This document shows positions 11,050 to 22,400 of a stretch of DNA of 64,000 bases, piece after piece (position 1 is the first letter of the stretch; each line of letters starts with the position of its first letter). The stretch is from Toxorhynchites rutilus septentrionalis (taxonomy: Eukaryota; Arthropoda; Insecta; Diptera; Culicidae): assembly GCF_029784135.1 (NCBI RefSeq), contig NC_073745.1, positions 102,070,125 to 102,134,124 on the forward strand, read 5' to 3'. Below the pieces are notes generated by a model. It worked only from the letters and a program-made list of their open reading frames with translations, had not been told where the DNA came from and did no database searches. The translations under genes were made by a program, and so were the position numbers.

Positions 11050-11125
11050 AACAGCGGTACTCAACCTTTTTTTCATAGGGGCCACAAACACGTGTTCGTC
11101 ATGGTGTCAATGGCGGCAAAAAAAA
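11050..11125 (+). mobile_element. hAT-type terminus fragment
   Basis: CAGCGGTACTCAACCT resembles the terminal repeat of Charlie/Buster-type hAT elements, followed by GGGGCCACAAACACG. The same block, inverted, ends at 29441. The rest is cut by the I-like copy starting near 11205. Confidence 0.5.
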
Positions 11126-11204
11126 ATGAAAAGGGTAATATCGGGGACATAACTTCGCAGAACGGCAACAAAAAATCCGAGATCGATTGTTTTTTTTCTC
11201 CAGA

Positions 11205-12856
11205 TATATATTTTTATTAAGGCTCATATGCCGTCAGCCTGACAGGGTCGGGAGTTCAATAGTTTGACAATGTTTGCCTTACAACTATGTTAGTAATATG
11301 TAACCGATTACTCGCGGTTGGCACGAGGTTAGTATTACAAGTGTTCTCACAATTGGGATGTTGCAGCCTGCAATGCTCTCTACGTGCGCCCGACACGGTA
11401 TACTTCATATTGGGATGCAGCTGACCATTAATCAGCAACGCCCCCCTAGTCTACCCCATATCTAGCGTGGTGCGCCTTTCTCGACTCAAGGAATCCAGGA
11501 TAGAATGGTCACTAGCCGGCAGAATCGTCAACTCGTGTAGAGTTGCCATGAGCCATGAGTTGCCATAATCAGTGGGCTGCACAACCTTCGGCCCGTATAT
11601 CTGTATAGAGTATGTGTATGTATTGCCGCGACTAAGTAAAAGTTTATCGATCAGGTAGAAGGGATATGATACAGGGATACAACGGAGGAAACATCATTAA
11701 ACGTTGACATCGGCGTTTCTGAGGAACAGGTATAGATGAAGCATGCACTCGTCGAGACCTTAGGGATAATCGTGTGTAACCGACGACCGAACTCATCTCC
11801 ACTCCACATGCGCTGCCAACTTACGAGCGTGTACTGACGAGGAATGTGGAAAAAATCATTATAAGCAATTTGCCTTTCAAAAAGAGTGCCTTCTAAAGCG
11901 CTCACCTTAGCTAGCGAGTCCGCTTTCTCATTCCCCGGAATCGAGCAATGAGAGGGTGTTCCGTCTGCTGGGAACTAGGGGTGGACTGTATGTAGGATGC
12001 GTTGATCCACTCTTGGACACAACGGGTGCGTGGAAGGAACCCTCGTGTTCCACACGCCTTAATCGCCGGGTGGGAGCCCCATTGGCTCCGCTCCGTGCAT
12101 GGAAAACTCTCTACATGCTCTGAAAAGAGCATTTTTACTCTTTCGGAAATGCTTGAAAAACTCTTCTTTACTTTATGGATTTGGGTTTGAGTAGTGCGAG
12201 ATGGAGACATGGGTTATGTTTTATTTACACTGCTTTGATTGTAATTATTCTCACTGAATTGTTTAAATACGTTAAAATTCACTAGCTGCTGCTGCTGATG
12301 TTATATTTCTCCCGCTGCTGCTGACGCAGTACAACCGCTGATGCAATGCTGCTTGCGACGCAATACAGCTGCTGCCGCAATGCTGCTTCTTATTCTTCTT
12401 GCTCTGCCACTGCTGCTGACATCATAATGCTGCTGCTATTTATTCCGCTACTGTTGATGGTGTTCACTTTTCCTTGTTGCTTGTCACACGGTCGAGATAA
12501 AACTGAATGAAGTTCGCGGTTAGTGCATCGCCTTATATACCCTCATTTGGGCAAGTGCATCGCGACAAAACTAAAGTGGGCGTGGCTTACGGAGCGAATA
12601 CTTTTCAGTGCGTTTTTCGGACTGAACAGAGGGAACCCATGCTAAGGTAATCTTGAATAATTTTTCGACCAAAACACTCAATAGTTGTCTTATTCTTGTT
12701 AGGAAATAAGATGAGCGTTTATCAACCTTCATTGAGCGGATTGCCTCTATTGAGCTGAGACTGTCTGAAAAAATAAAATAGTGGTCGATGGGCAATGTTT
12801 CAATGATCCTCAGTGCGTAGTATATCGCACCCAGTTCAGCGACATACACGGAACAA
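11205..12856 (-). mobile_element. 5'-truncated, internally deleted I/Loner-like non-LTR copy
   Basis: Its - strand matches the 3' part of the element at 20795-26890: the 3' UTR (11210-11650), the C-terminus of the RNase H region (11650-11956) and upstream RNase H (12629-12856). About 278 bp around the C-terminal zinc motif are missing compared with that copy (junction near 11745), and the 5' end breaks off near 12856. A solo LTR interrupts it at 11957-12628. The reading frame is dead. Confidence 0.85.
11957..12628 (-). mobile_element. Solo LTR inserted in the I-like copy, 5-bp target duplication
   Basis: The 672-bp insert has TG...CA ends (TGTTCAGTCCG at the - strand start) and is flanked by GAGGG at 11952-11956 and 12629-12633. 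The related copy near 25840 has a single GAGGG at this point. On the - strand a TATA box (GGTATATAAGG near 12533-12541) is followed by a TTCATTCAGTTTTATC initiator-like site. The middle is rich in CTG/CAG triplets (12281-12460). No internal region remains. Confidence 0.9.
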
Positions 12857-13236
12857 ACGTAACGCTCTTGTTTTTGAATGTTTAAACTTACACTCCAGCA
12901 CAGATGCAGCGATGGTGTGGTCAAAACAAAATGGAAGCACTCTCCATCAGACGGTATGAAAATCGATGCGATATGTGTACCTTCCATTCTTCCTTTGTAT
13001 CGAGCAAAACAGCTGTGTCTGACATCAGTAATGAGAAAGACTGCTGTCTGCTAGCTGAAGCGAGACTGTGACCCGAATAATGACGATCAGCATGGTTTGA
13101 ATTATAAAGACTTTAAAATATCTCAGTTCATTCGAAATTGGCCTTGAAAAAAAACCGCTGCTGACTGGCCGTTAGCTGGATGACTGATGAATCGTGGATG
13201 ACGAATAGTCTATACATGAAATTGGGGGTTTCAAAC

Positions 13237-13588
13237 AATTTTGTTTTATGCCAAATGTTTTCAAATGCATGAATCGTCAAGATCTATTGTCATCTCGAAA
13301 AAAATTTTCGTCATAAATCGACTCGGGGAAAAAAATTTAAATTTGACTTCTGCGACACTAGTAAATGAAGTCCGAAAGAGCTAATATTTTGCATAGCGTA
13401 TATCATTGTGCAAATCAACATTTCGCAGCAGGTTCCGTATGAAAAATCGAGATAACTATTTTCATTAGCACCCTAAACCATACATTTTGCCCCGTATTCT
13501 GAAGTCCCAGAGAGTCGATTTTTGATGAAAAATTTATTAGAGGTGACAGTAGATCTCGACGATTCATGCAATTTGAAGGCATTTGGCA
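13237..13588. repeat. Small foldback copy of a dispersed palindromic repeat family
   Basis: The left arm (ATGCCAAATG...TCATCTCG) is repeated inverted at the right (GACAGTAGATCTCGACG...CATTTGGCAT), with arms of about 80 bp. The same sequences build the larger inverted repeat at 46306-47690 and occur at 43790-44190 and 62330-62500. Confidence 0.75.
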
Positions 13589-13789
13589 TCATTTTCCTTC
13601 ACACAGGTGGGTCATTGAAATCGTTTAATTAAACTCATATTCGTATGGTATTTGAGATGTCAATTCGATTCCGAAGGTGTCGAAGCGAATGAACAAATGT
13701 TTTTCTAAATTTAACACCTGGTAATGAGACCACTGCATCGTCAATGATCAGTTGAATTGCGGAAGTTAGGGCGAAAACAGTAAAGCAAC

Positions 13790-14480
13790 TGCGCTCCATG
13801 GTTTGTGCCTACTGGGAGCTCCATTCCGTTGCGAAGAAAGAGAACATCGTTAAGTACTTTAAGTCCTCCGGATACGCCCGTTCCGATATCTATAATATTC
13901 TTACACTTCTGGAGAAGAATGGGATCATTGAACGGAACCCTGGTACCAGTCGTCCGACGGTGCTAAGCGATAGTAAACTACAGCTGAAGCTAAAGTAGAA
14001 GACGGAGGGAAAGGTGGCTACATCGTTGCGGACTTTGGGCTTGGAGGTTGGAGCAACGGGCCAGACAGTAAAAAAAAAATCCAGAAACGAATGCTAAAAG
14101 TGATTTTCTTCCGACGAAGCGGAATGTCGCGGTCGTCAATGACGAGACGTGTTTTACGCTGGATGGCAACGACTGGCAGGGAACCAGTTACTATACGACT
14201 CCTGTCGAGGAAATAAGTTCCGAAGTGAAGTACATCTCCCACACCAAGTTCCCAAAGGAGATGCTTCTGAAGCTAACCATCAGCGAAAAAGGGATGTCAA
14301 CGCCGCTCTTCTTCCATTTGGGACTTGCGGTGAACGGGGAGATTTACAGCACAAAACGCGGACCTGGTCTCCGCCCATTACGCGAAGAAGTCGCTGGAGG
14401 AGATGCACCGCTTGAAGATAGATGTTGTTTCGAAGTTCGCCGAACCCTCCGAACGTTTTTTTTGGAATTTTAGATTATCA
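13790..14480 (+). pseudogene. Decayed DD37E Tc1/mariner-like transposase fragment
   Basis: Frame pieces in order: an N-terminal helix-turn-helix-like segment (13798-13998, SGYARSDIYNILTLLEKNG), then NDETCFTLDGNDWQG with the first catalytic Asp (14135-14180), then KYISHTKFPKEM and ISEKGMSTPLFFHLGLAVNG (14225-14340). A remnant of the region before the catalytic Glu follows (14403-14470). Frames are shifted several times. A related copy lies at 18400-19210. Confidence 0.8.
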
Positions 14481-14569
14481 TCGATCGGAGATCGTTCCAA
14501 CGATCATCGATGCAAAGTAGGGGCGTATCAATTGTTGTCATATGGATTTTTCTTATGTATCCTCTATGA

Positions 14570-14905
14570 ACGAATCCACACAATTTGGTGTGTTCAACGA
14601 ATTTTTTAGCACCTCCCACAGTCTCAAGTATCCTTGCTCAGTGTATATTGCCGAATTGGCAACGATACACAGGGCGTTAGACAGCGTCGTCTCATGACCT
14701 GTTGAACACTATTACATTGTACCGGATAGTCTGAGCTCTGTCGAAGCTATCCGTTCAGTGAGACCGGAAAAGCACTCGCCGTACTTCCTTGAGAAGATAC
14801 GAGCATTTTGGAGTGCTTTATCCAGAAGCTGTAATGTCATTACCTTTGTCTGTCTGGGTTGCCGTCCCATCGAGAATTCCTGTGGAAACCTGGAGTGGAG
14901 GGTCT
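14570..14905 (+). pseudogene. Diverged I-like RNase H fragment
   Basis: The translation has CSVYIAELATIHRAL, DSLSSVEAIRS and YFLEKIRAFWSAL, which align in order with the RNase H region of the element at 20795-26890 ([39 protein letters not shown]). Several stops and shifts are present. It belongs to an older or different subfamily. Confidence 0.75.
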
Positions 14906-16238
14906 ACTCCAACAATTTCGTAGCGCAAATGGAGGAGTAACTAATAAATAAGGCTATGGAAGAACTTAAAAACATGCACGCAAGTATGCTTTCGTGAGCA
15001 ATGGCGAAATTCGGCGTCGTAATGTTTTTGTAACATGTAACAATTATGTTTTATGGGCAATTTGTCCAATTGAATCATCTTTTGTATTTTTTTTATCGCC
15101 ATCCGAAAAATGTCCATTTTTTAATGCAAGCGTTATGGTAGCTGTCTCCTAAAAAACGAGTCATGGGAGACGGAGAATTTAAAAGAATTCGGAGAACAAA
15201 AACATGCAGAGTGAGCCCCCCAAACGACAGCATGAAGAGTTGTTCTATGGATTTCGAAATGTTCTAGAATAGATAAACATTATCACCAAATGAATTTTAT
15301 ACATACTTTTAATATATTGTTGGTTTTTCGGTTTAATGATTTGCTGTTTTTTTGTTTGTTTTCTGCAGATATAATCAGGAGACAAAATATAGATAATAAT
15401 TACTCATAATGACAATAATCAATATTTGATAACGATACAAAATATATCCTAGTTAGTAATAAAAAAAGTAAGATGTAGGTGTCATCAAACTTCACACCTT
15501 CGGGCTCAAATTGGAAACCACATATTGCGCGACCGTTTTTTTTTGTTTCGTTTTGGAATATTTGGTCAAATCTATTTGTCCTTGCGCGAGTCGGTTGGTA
15601 ATTATCATCCGGAAAACGATTCCCTTCCCAGGTGCTTTGCTACTTGCCTTATTTTGGTTGATATAACTACACATTAACTGTTTCTGCTTCGTCTTCTTCA
15701 AATGACGGAGGTGTTAAAAGACAAGGACAGGACTGTTGAAGTCAGGTTAATATTCTCTAAATGCTATACTTTTACCACCTATTTCTCCAAGTGCAGCACG
15801 TGTTTATCAATCGTTTGATTCAAAATTCTCCTGTTACGCTTTGTTTTACAAATCTTCCAATTGTTTGTTTGCTTTCTTTCATCACCTTACCCAATATTCG
15901 CTCGGATAACCATTTCGATAACATTATTTTTTGTGGTTCAGTTTTTGTTTCTTCTCAGTGTTTAATTGTAATAAACTTCTATATTCTCTCTATTACTAGC
16001 ACTACTAAAAAGGGGAATTACTTTTCATTATTATTTCTCTCGCTACACCGCAGTCTGCTTCCTATCGGAATATCCGCCATTCTCAATCACTTAACAAATC
16101 GTCGTCTATATTTACATCCTTTTTTTTTGTTGTGGTTGTGGTTGCGTGAGAGAAAAAAAAACAGAATGATAGAATATATTTTCGAAAAGCAAACAGGAGA
16201 AAAGGGAAAAGAAAGAAGTGGAAATCTTAGGTACTCAC
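14906..16238. other. Region between the convergent genes; COPB2 3' end expected here
   Basis: Mostly AT-rich sequence without motifs. The frame preceding 16239 ends in a canonical GTGAGT donor, so a last short coding exon should lie to its left. One weak candidate is 15698-15754 on the - strand (NINLTSTVLS...), which partly resembles the DINLDED tail of beta'-COP but has a poor acceptor. It is not called. Confidence 0.4.
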
Positions 16239-16415
16239 CGAAGTGTCAATATTATCGTCCAGGTTCAGTGCTTCAATTTCCGACTCGAAGTCCTCTAGCG
16301 AGCTCTTTCGCTTGATTGGATTTACAGTCGGAGGTTGAGGCAGGGAGGCAGATACATCCGATGCGAGTGTTGGGATTAATATCTCGCCCGTAACGATGGT
16401 AGCTGGTTCAGGTTC
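16239..16415 (-). CDS. COPB2: COPB2 exon: acidic C-terminal tail
   Basis: 177 nt in phase 0 encoding [20 protein letters not shown] through [20 protein letters not shown]. Acceptor TTGAACAG, donor GTGAGT. If the donor were unused the frame would end three codons later at 16227-16229. The family normally continues DINLDED, so a further exon is more likely. Confidence 0.85.
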
Positions 16416-19400
16416 CTGTTCAATTATAGGTGAAATCGAATGTGTGATTATTGTTGGGTCGTGAATCAATATCCAACTAGAAGAGATTTGGAGAACTTCA
16501 AAATATTGCAGCTTTAAATATGAAAATCATTCCAAGAAAAAGAAAGTTACGAAGGCTATTCTCGACCTACAGTAGAACCCCGATTATCCTCGGAGTATTC
16601 TAGCATTGTCACCTCGGATAACGCAATAAAGGACTAACAATGAAGTGTAAACGCGAAAAAAGATATATCTGCATGTTATATCAATACAAAAATCATTTGA
16701 CTATCCATCTGTGAGGTCGTGTATACCAGAGGACAGATAATGTGAAACCAAGACCAAAAGAAAAGATAAAGAGCCTACCACTCACTGATAAATTTGGGAA
16801 AGTTCTATAGAATTAATATACACTCTGTCCAACTTCTATAAGCTACATCTTCCGTTGGTTTAGTTGTTTCGATCAATAAATCTGGAAAATGCCGAAGGGG
16901 AAAGTCCTCACGGAGAGAGAAGAAAAACAAATCAATGCAATTCACCAAGAAAATGTTGATATCAGAGAAATTTCTCGTCGGATTGGACGATCCCATCAAG
17001 TAGTGCTCAATTATTTGGCGAATCCTCAAGGATACTGTAAGAAGAAGAGAACTCCACGTAAATCGAAGCCCTCTGACCGGGCTAAGCGGGAAATAGCTAG
17101 AACAGCTTCGAATACCCCAAAATCGCTAATGCAAATAAAGCAATATTTCAATTTAAATGCTATTCGGGTGACAATTCGTCAAATTTTGGTAAAAAATTGA
17201 CATATAAAGAGGACTTTAAAGGTTAAAGCTCCTCATCTCACATCGGAAGAAGTCTGAGTTTTGCCGAAGCTCACATGAACCGGCAGTAGAACATGGCATG
17301 TTGTGACAAAGAATATTTCCAAAAAAATACATTGTGCTATATACCATAACGAAAAGATCTTCAATGTATAGGTTATCTTCACTAACGAAAAAAGTTCAAT
17401 TTGGAGGGTCCTGATGGTTTCAATGGGTACTGGTGTGATTTACGGGAGGAGGAACAGTATTTTTCAACAAGGAATTTTTGGTGGAGGCTCATGCATGGTT
17501 TGGGCGGAATTCTGTGCAACCGGAAGGCTCAAGATAGCTTTCACATCATTCAAGGATTACATACATGTTCTGGAATCCTCTCTCCTACCGTTTTTGTGTT
17601 GATATCGTCACAAAAAATTCACATTTCAGCTACTCTTCATACAAAAGAAACAAAGCAATGGATTAAGGACCCAAAGCTTGTTTTTTTGGACTGGCCGGCT
17701 CGCTTTCCAAAATTGAAACCTGTTGAAAATCTTAGGGGGATCCTTGTACGCAGAATCTACACTGAAGGACAACGGGACACCACGATTGAAGAGCTCACGG
17801 TCGCAATTTCGGAAAAATGGAAAAATATCGAGAAATACGATCAGCAGAATTTTGTATAAGTATTCCAACAAGAATTTTCAAGATTATTAGCCGAAATGGC
17901 ACAGTTGCCAATTATTGACATGTAAATCAGCCGATCGTTCTGAATTTTCGTTGATAATACTTATGAATTTTGAAATGGTCTTATAGTAAAGTGACCAGAT
18001 GGTCAGAGGTCTAACGCGGGACACAAAAAAACAAAACGTTATGTATATACGTTATGTAAACATAAACCATAGTTTAGCGAATCTAAACTGATCTGTATTA
18101 TTTCTTTCTATGTATTAGCACCCAGTTGTGATTTTTCGGTGGTTTAGATTTTGTTTACGCCTGAAAACCACTCGCTCAATCAGAGCATTTACGCTGGCAA
18201 GCAAGATTCAAATTCTACAATTTTCTTCAAATTACCCAATGGAATGCTCGAAAATTCCAATTCATTTCTCATCGATTTTAGTGTTAACGTATGCATTCAA
18301 AAAAATGGACTAATTTCGGATGGTGATGAAATATTATTTTATGGAACAAATTTTCCTTGGATCTTACGTTTATTAAGCCTACAACAAAAATGATTCAAGG
18401 CTGTTTCGTCGCAGCAGCAGCACTGTCAAGCAACTTGATGATTTTTTCAAACTGCAAGCTCCACCCTACAGCGAAAAAGTTGGACATCCTGAGGCACTTT
18501 GTGTCCACCACATATAGCCGATCTGGTATTTACAACATCATCTCCCTGCCGCTCCTCAAGCAGGGAGACCGAAGCAACCAGCAACCGAAGCAAAATGGAC
18601 ATTTTAATGCAGAAGCGCCAAACGAGACCAGCCATATCTGAGGAGCATGCAATCACCCAGAAGGAGTAGCATGAGGTGCTGGTGAAAAACTTCTTCCCTT
18701 GTTCATGAGATGAAAGATGAGACGTACTAGATGCTAGAATTCAACGAATGGCAAGGGACCGAGTACTTTACGTCCTCCAGGTAACCGATGACGTCGAATA
18801 TATATCATCCACATCAAGTTCTCGAAGAAGGTTCTTCTCTGACAGACGTGAAGGGAATGTTCAAGCCGCTCTTCTTTCGAGTCATATGATGAACGAAGAG
18901 ATATATAGTACGAAGTGCTTGCCGGAAGTGGCGAAGGTGATGTGGTCTTTATGCCGAGCCTGGGATCAACCCATTATGCCAAAAGATCCCTGGAGGATGG
19001 ATCGGCTGGAGATAAACATTGTCGTGAAGACCGCCAACCTTCCCAACATTCCCAAGCTGCGACCGATAGAAAACTTTTGGGTGAATGGCTAAAATGGAGA
19101 GACAGTCGACCACCAAAGCCACGAAAAGGTAAAAAAAACACGTCGACTTACATCTTTTTATCGGTCATGGTTGAGGTTCCGGCCAACTTCCGTAAGACCA
19201 CCCAGCGCTTCATTTAAGATACTTCATCAAACAACCCTGCCTCTTCCTGTCGAGTATACACAAGTTCTTTCAGCTTATTGAAAACATTAAGCCCTGACCG
19301 AGCTAGGGGACCAAATATGAACTTTTCGTCTGACTCACGTTGGTCCCTGCGGATGAATAGGGGACTTGCTGTCGCTTCCAGTCGACACTCTCTAAACAGA

Positions 19401-22400
19401 AAGCCCACTGTCGGTGTGATGAAACCATCTCAACGTATTAATCTTTGGATGCATTAGAAGCGCTCTTGAACAAGAAAATAAGAAAATCAACATGATCAAA
19501 TTGAAATATATTGATATCGCGGGACATTTTCGTTTCTTTTGCCAAATGCGGGACGCTTCGCGGGACGCAATCTTACGCGGGACATTTTGTTGAAATGCGG
19601 GACTGTCCCGCGTAACGCGGGACGTCTGGTCAGTTTATCTTATAGGAACTGGACATCTCAATTCAGCATATTTAAGCACAATAAATAAACAAACAACTCT
19701 TTCGAACGAAATTGACGTTAAATATACTTTATTCTAAGCATTCAACAATGTATGAATGTATCTTGTTGAAATTCTAACTGTTTGTGCAACGAACTATAAT
19801 CAGGATGGTCTAATAGAAGTTGGACAGAGTGTAAAACTCGCTTCAGCGAATAATTCGCTCACGGATAATTGGGGTTCTACTGTATTCCTTTAGACCAGTT
19901 ATACTCAAACTGCGGCCCGAGGCCACCTACTGCCCAATGGGCTCTTCTGGTTGACCCACCTGGGTGTCACTTCATTTTATTTTATTTTGTATGTGTAACG
20001 ATGGATAGAGATTTTTAGCAATCACATCAATCGTTTACACTAGAGCAATTCCAAATGAAATCGCCCTAAAAATGTAGATTTTAAAAACATGTATTTTTGA
20101 TTCGAATGAAAGCTTGTATTTCGATTGGGTTGGAGGAAATACGGGGAAACTTCGATATAACGTACCCTCGATATAACGTACATTTTACCTCGATATAATG
20201 TACACACTTCCAAAATGTAAAGGATTTTTTTTTTAATATTTTTTTTATAGAACAATGAATCATCTGTATTGTGATGCTAAAACAAGTTTTGTACCTTTAA
20301 TCAACCCCGAAACCCTGGTTTGGTGATTCCGGATTCTAAATGAATCAAGCTTTAATCAACAGTACGAAGGGAAACGTTATGAGAAAGGCTGGCTTTGTTT
20401 TCTGATTGAAGTTATTCATTAACTTCACTAAAACAGTAACACAATAATGTATTATAGACTACGTTTGTGAGTACTTCATTATGCTTCGATATAACGTACA
20501 ATTCGATACAACGTACAATTTTGAAAGTGAAATGTACGTTATATCGAAGTTTACCTGTACGAGTTTTCCACAGTAAGTTGGAATTTTTTGACTCAAGCGT
20601 AAATTTTGAAAAGGGCGTATGAATCCTGATGTCATTTTAAATAGAAAAAGGCTATTCACCAATCTCCTTCTGAATGCAGCCATTCTCGAGATATATTTTA
20701 TTTTATTTGATGTGAAAAAATTAAAAAAGCAATCAAAAATACATATTTTAGATATTGCAAATTCAAGTTTTTTCTTGTAAATAAAAAAAGAAAATGTGTG
20801 TTATGGTCACTCGTTCGAGAACTCGCGAGCTGATCGGACAAGTTTGAGAATCGATCCGATAACGGTGTTTTTTTTCACGCAGATTTATATTGTGCTTTTT
20901 TCATCAGCGCTTGCGAGTGAAGCGAGCTCAATAAAAAGTGGTGCACGATCGAGACGCTGAGGATCCAGTTCAGATCAACACACATTCATCACACGCTACA
21001 CAGCAGCGGCAAGTAGAAGTTTATTTTTCTATTGTTCCATTTATCATTCCTTCAACCTCCTGTGTACGATTTACACCATTGTCCAACATTGTATTTACCA
21101 AATCGGCAAGCGTTGGCATTAGGGGTGTACAATTTTCTTACATTACCGTTGAACTTTTGTTGAAACTTTTTTTCATTTTTGAATTTATACAATAAATATA
21201 ATTTATATATACCTTGAATACAAATATAATTTATTTACTCATTTATTTTTTTTTCTATTTTTTTATTATTATTCTATACTGTTCACATCGAACAGGTGAC
21301 TAATTTATTATTATGGCTGAGGGCGGGGAGGATCCCCCCTCCACGTCATTGAATGTTTCTGATGCTGACCCACCTCCTGAAGAGCAGGAGGATGAAGTAG
21401 ACGTTGAGGAGGAAAATTCTGTGTATGAAGTAGAAAGTTCTGAAGATGAGGAAATTGATGAAAAACATGATTTTCGTCTAAAGGAATACCCGGAGGGATT
21501 CAAAGGTCCATTCATTGTATACTTTAGACGAAAATCAAAACCTCTCAATGTCATTCGCACCTCAAAAGAACTAACGCAGAAATTTTCCAAAGTTACTGAA
21601 ATTACTCGGATGGGGCCAGACAAATTACGAGTTGTCGTCTCTTGCAGGACCCCTAGCGAATGCAATAACGCGCTGTGATCTCTTTGCGATTGAGTATCGC
21701 GTATACGTACCCTGTTGCAACGTTGAAATAGACGGTGTAATAAACGAAAAGGGTTTGACTCGAAAAGAGATACTCGATGGTGTCCGTCGCTTCAAGAACT
21801 CCTCACTTAAAAGTGTGAAGATTCTTGAATGCGATCGACTGAAGTCTGTGTCACTTAAAAATGACAAACGAGTTCTCAATCGGACAAACTCTTTTCGTGT
21901 GACATTTGAGGGTTCCGCTCTTCCAAACTACGTTGCAATAGGTGCACTTCGTTTACCTGTTCGGTTGTTTGTACCCCGGGTAATGAAATGCAACAAATGC
22001 ATGCAACTCGGTCACACGGCCGCCTATTGTTGCAATAAACAACGTTGCGCAGATTGTGGAGAGAGTCATGATGGGACTTCTTGCGCAAAAGAGCGCAAGT
22101 GTCTTCATTGCGACGAGGCTCCACATGACCTTACTCAATGCCCGGTGTACATACAACGAGGGGAAAAACTCAAGCGTTCCTTAAAGGAACGTTCCAAGCG
22201 GACTTATGCAGAAATGCTTAAGAGTTCCGCTTCAACGACTCAGGACAATCCCTACTCCATTCTGCAGAACGACGAGCCTGTTGCTGACGCTCCCAATGCA
22301 GGAAGTTCCGGTACATCGCAGGGTGCCATTAGGAAAAGAAAAATTACTTCTTTTCCATCACTCCCCAGAAAGAAGACCGAAACTTCCCAAATTGGAATGA

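Larger units (their letters stand above)
16821..19831 (+). mobile_element. Tc1 element inserted in the pogo-like MITE (TA duplication)
   Basis: Inverted termini CACTCTGTCCAACTTCTAT, flanked by TA at 16819-16820 and 19832-19833. It contains a broken Tc1 transposase (16889-17859) and is itself interrupted by the hAT element at 17987-19637. Without that insert the Tc1 would be about 1.35 kb, a usual Tc1 length. Confidence 0.9.
16570..19882. mobile_element. Pogo/Tigger-like MITE, outermost layer of a nest (TA duplication)
   Basis: Terminal inverted repeats CAGTAGAACCCCRATTATC at 16570 and 19882, each flanked outside by TA (16568-16569, 19883-19884). Only about 300 bp belong to this element; the rest is the Tc1 insertion at 16821-19831. 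No transposase of its own is visible. Confidence 0.85.

Noticed and set aside
12250..12460. Polyglutamine or other triplet-repeat gene
   Set aside because: The CTG/CAG triplets are irregular, lack an open frame of note and lie inside a solo LTR.
15761..16315. 184-codon + strand frame
   Set aside because: It crosses the COPB2 tail exon on the opposite strand and has no domain motif.
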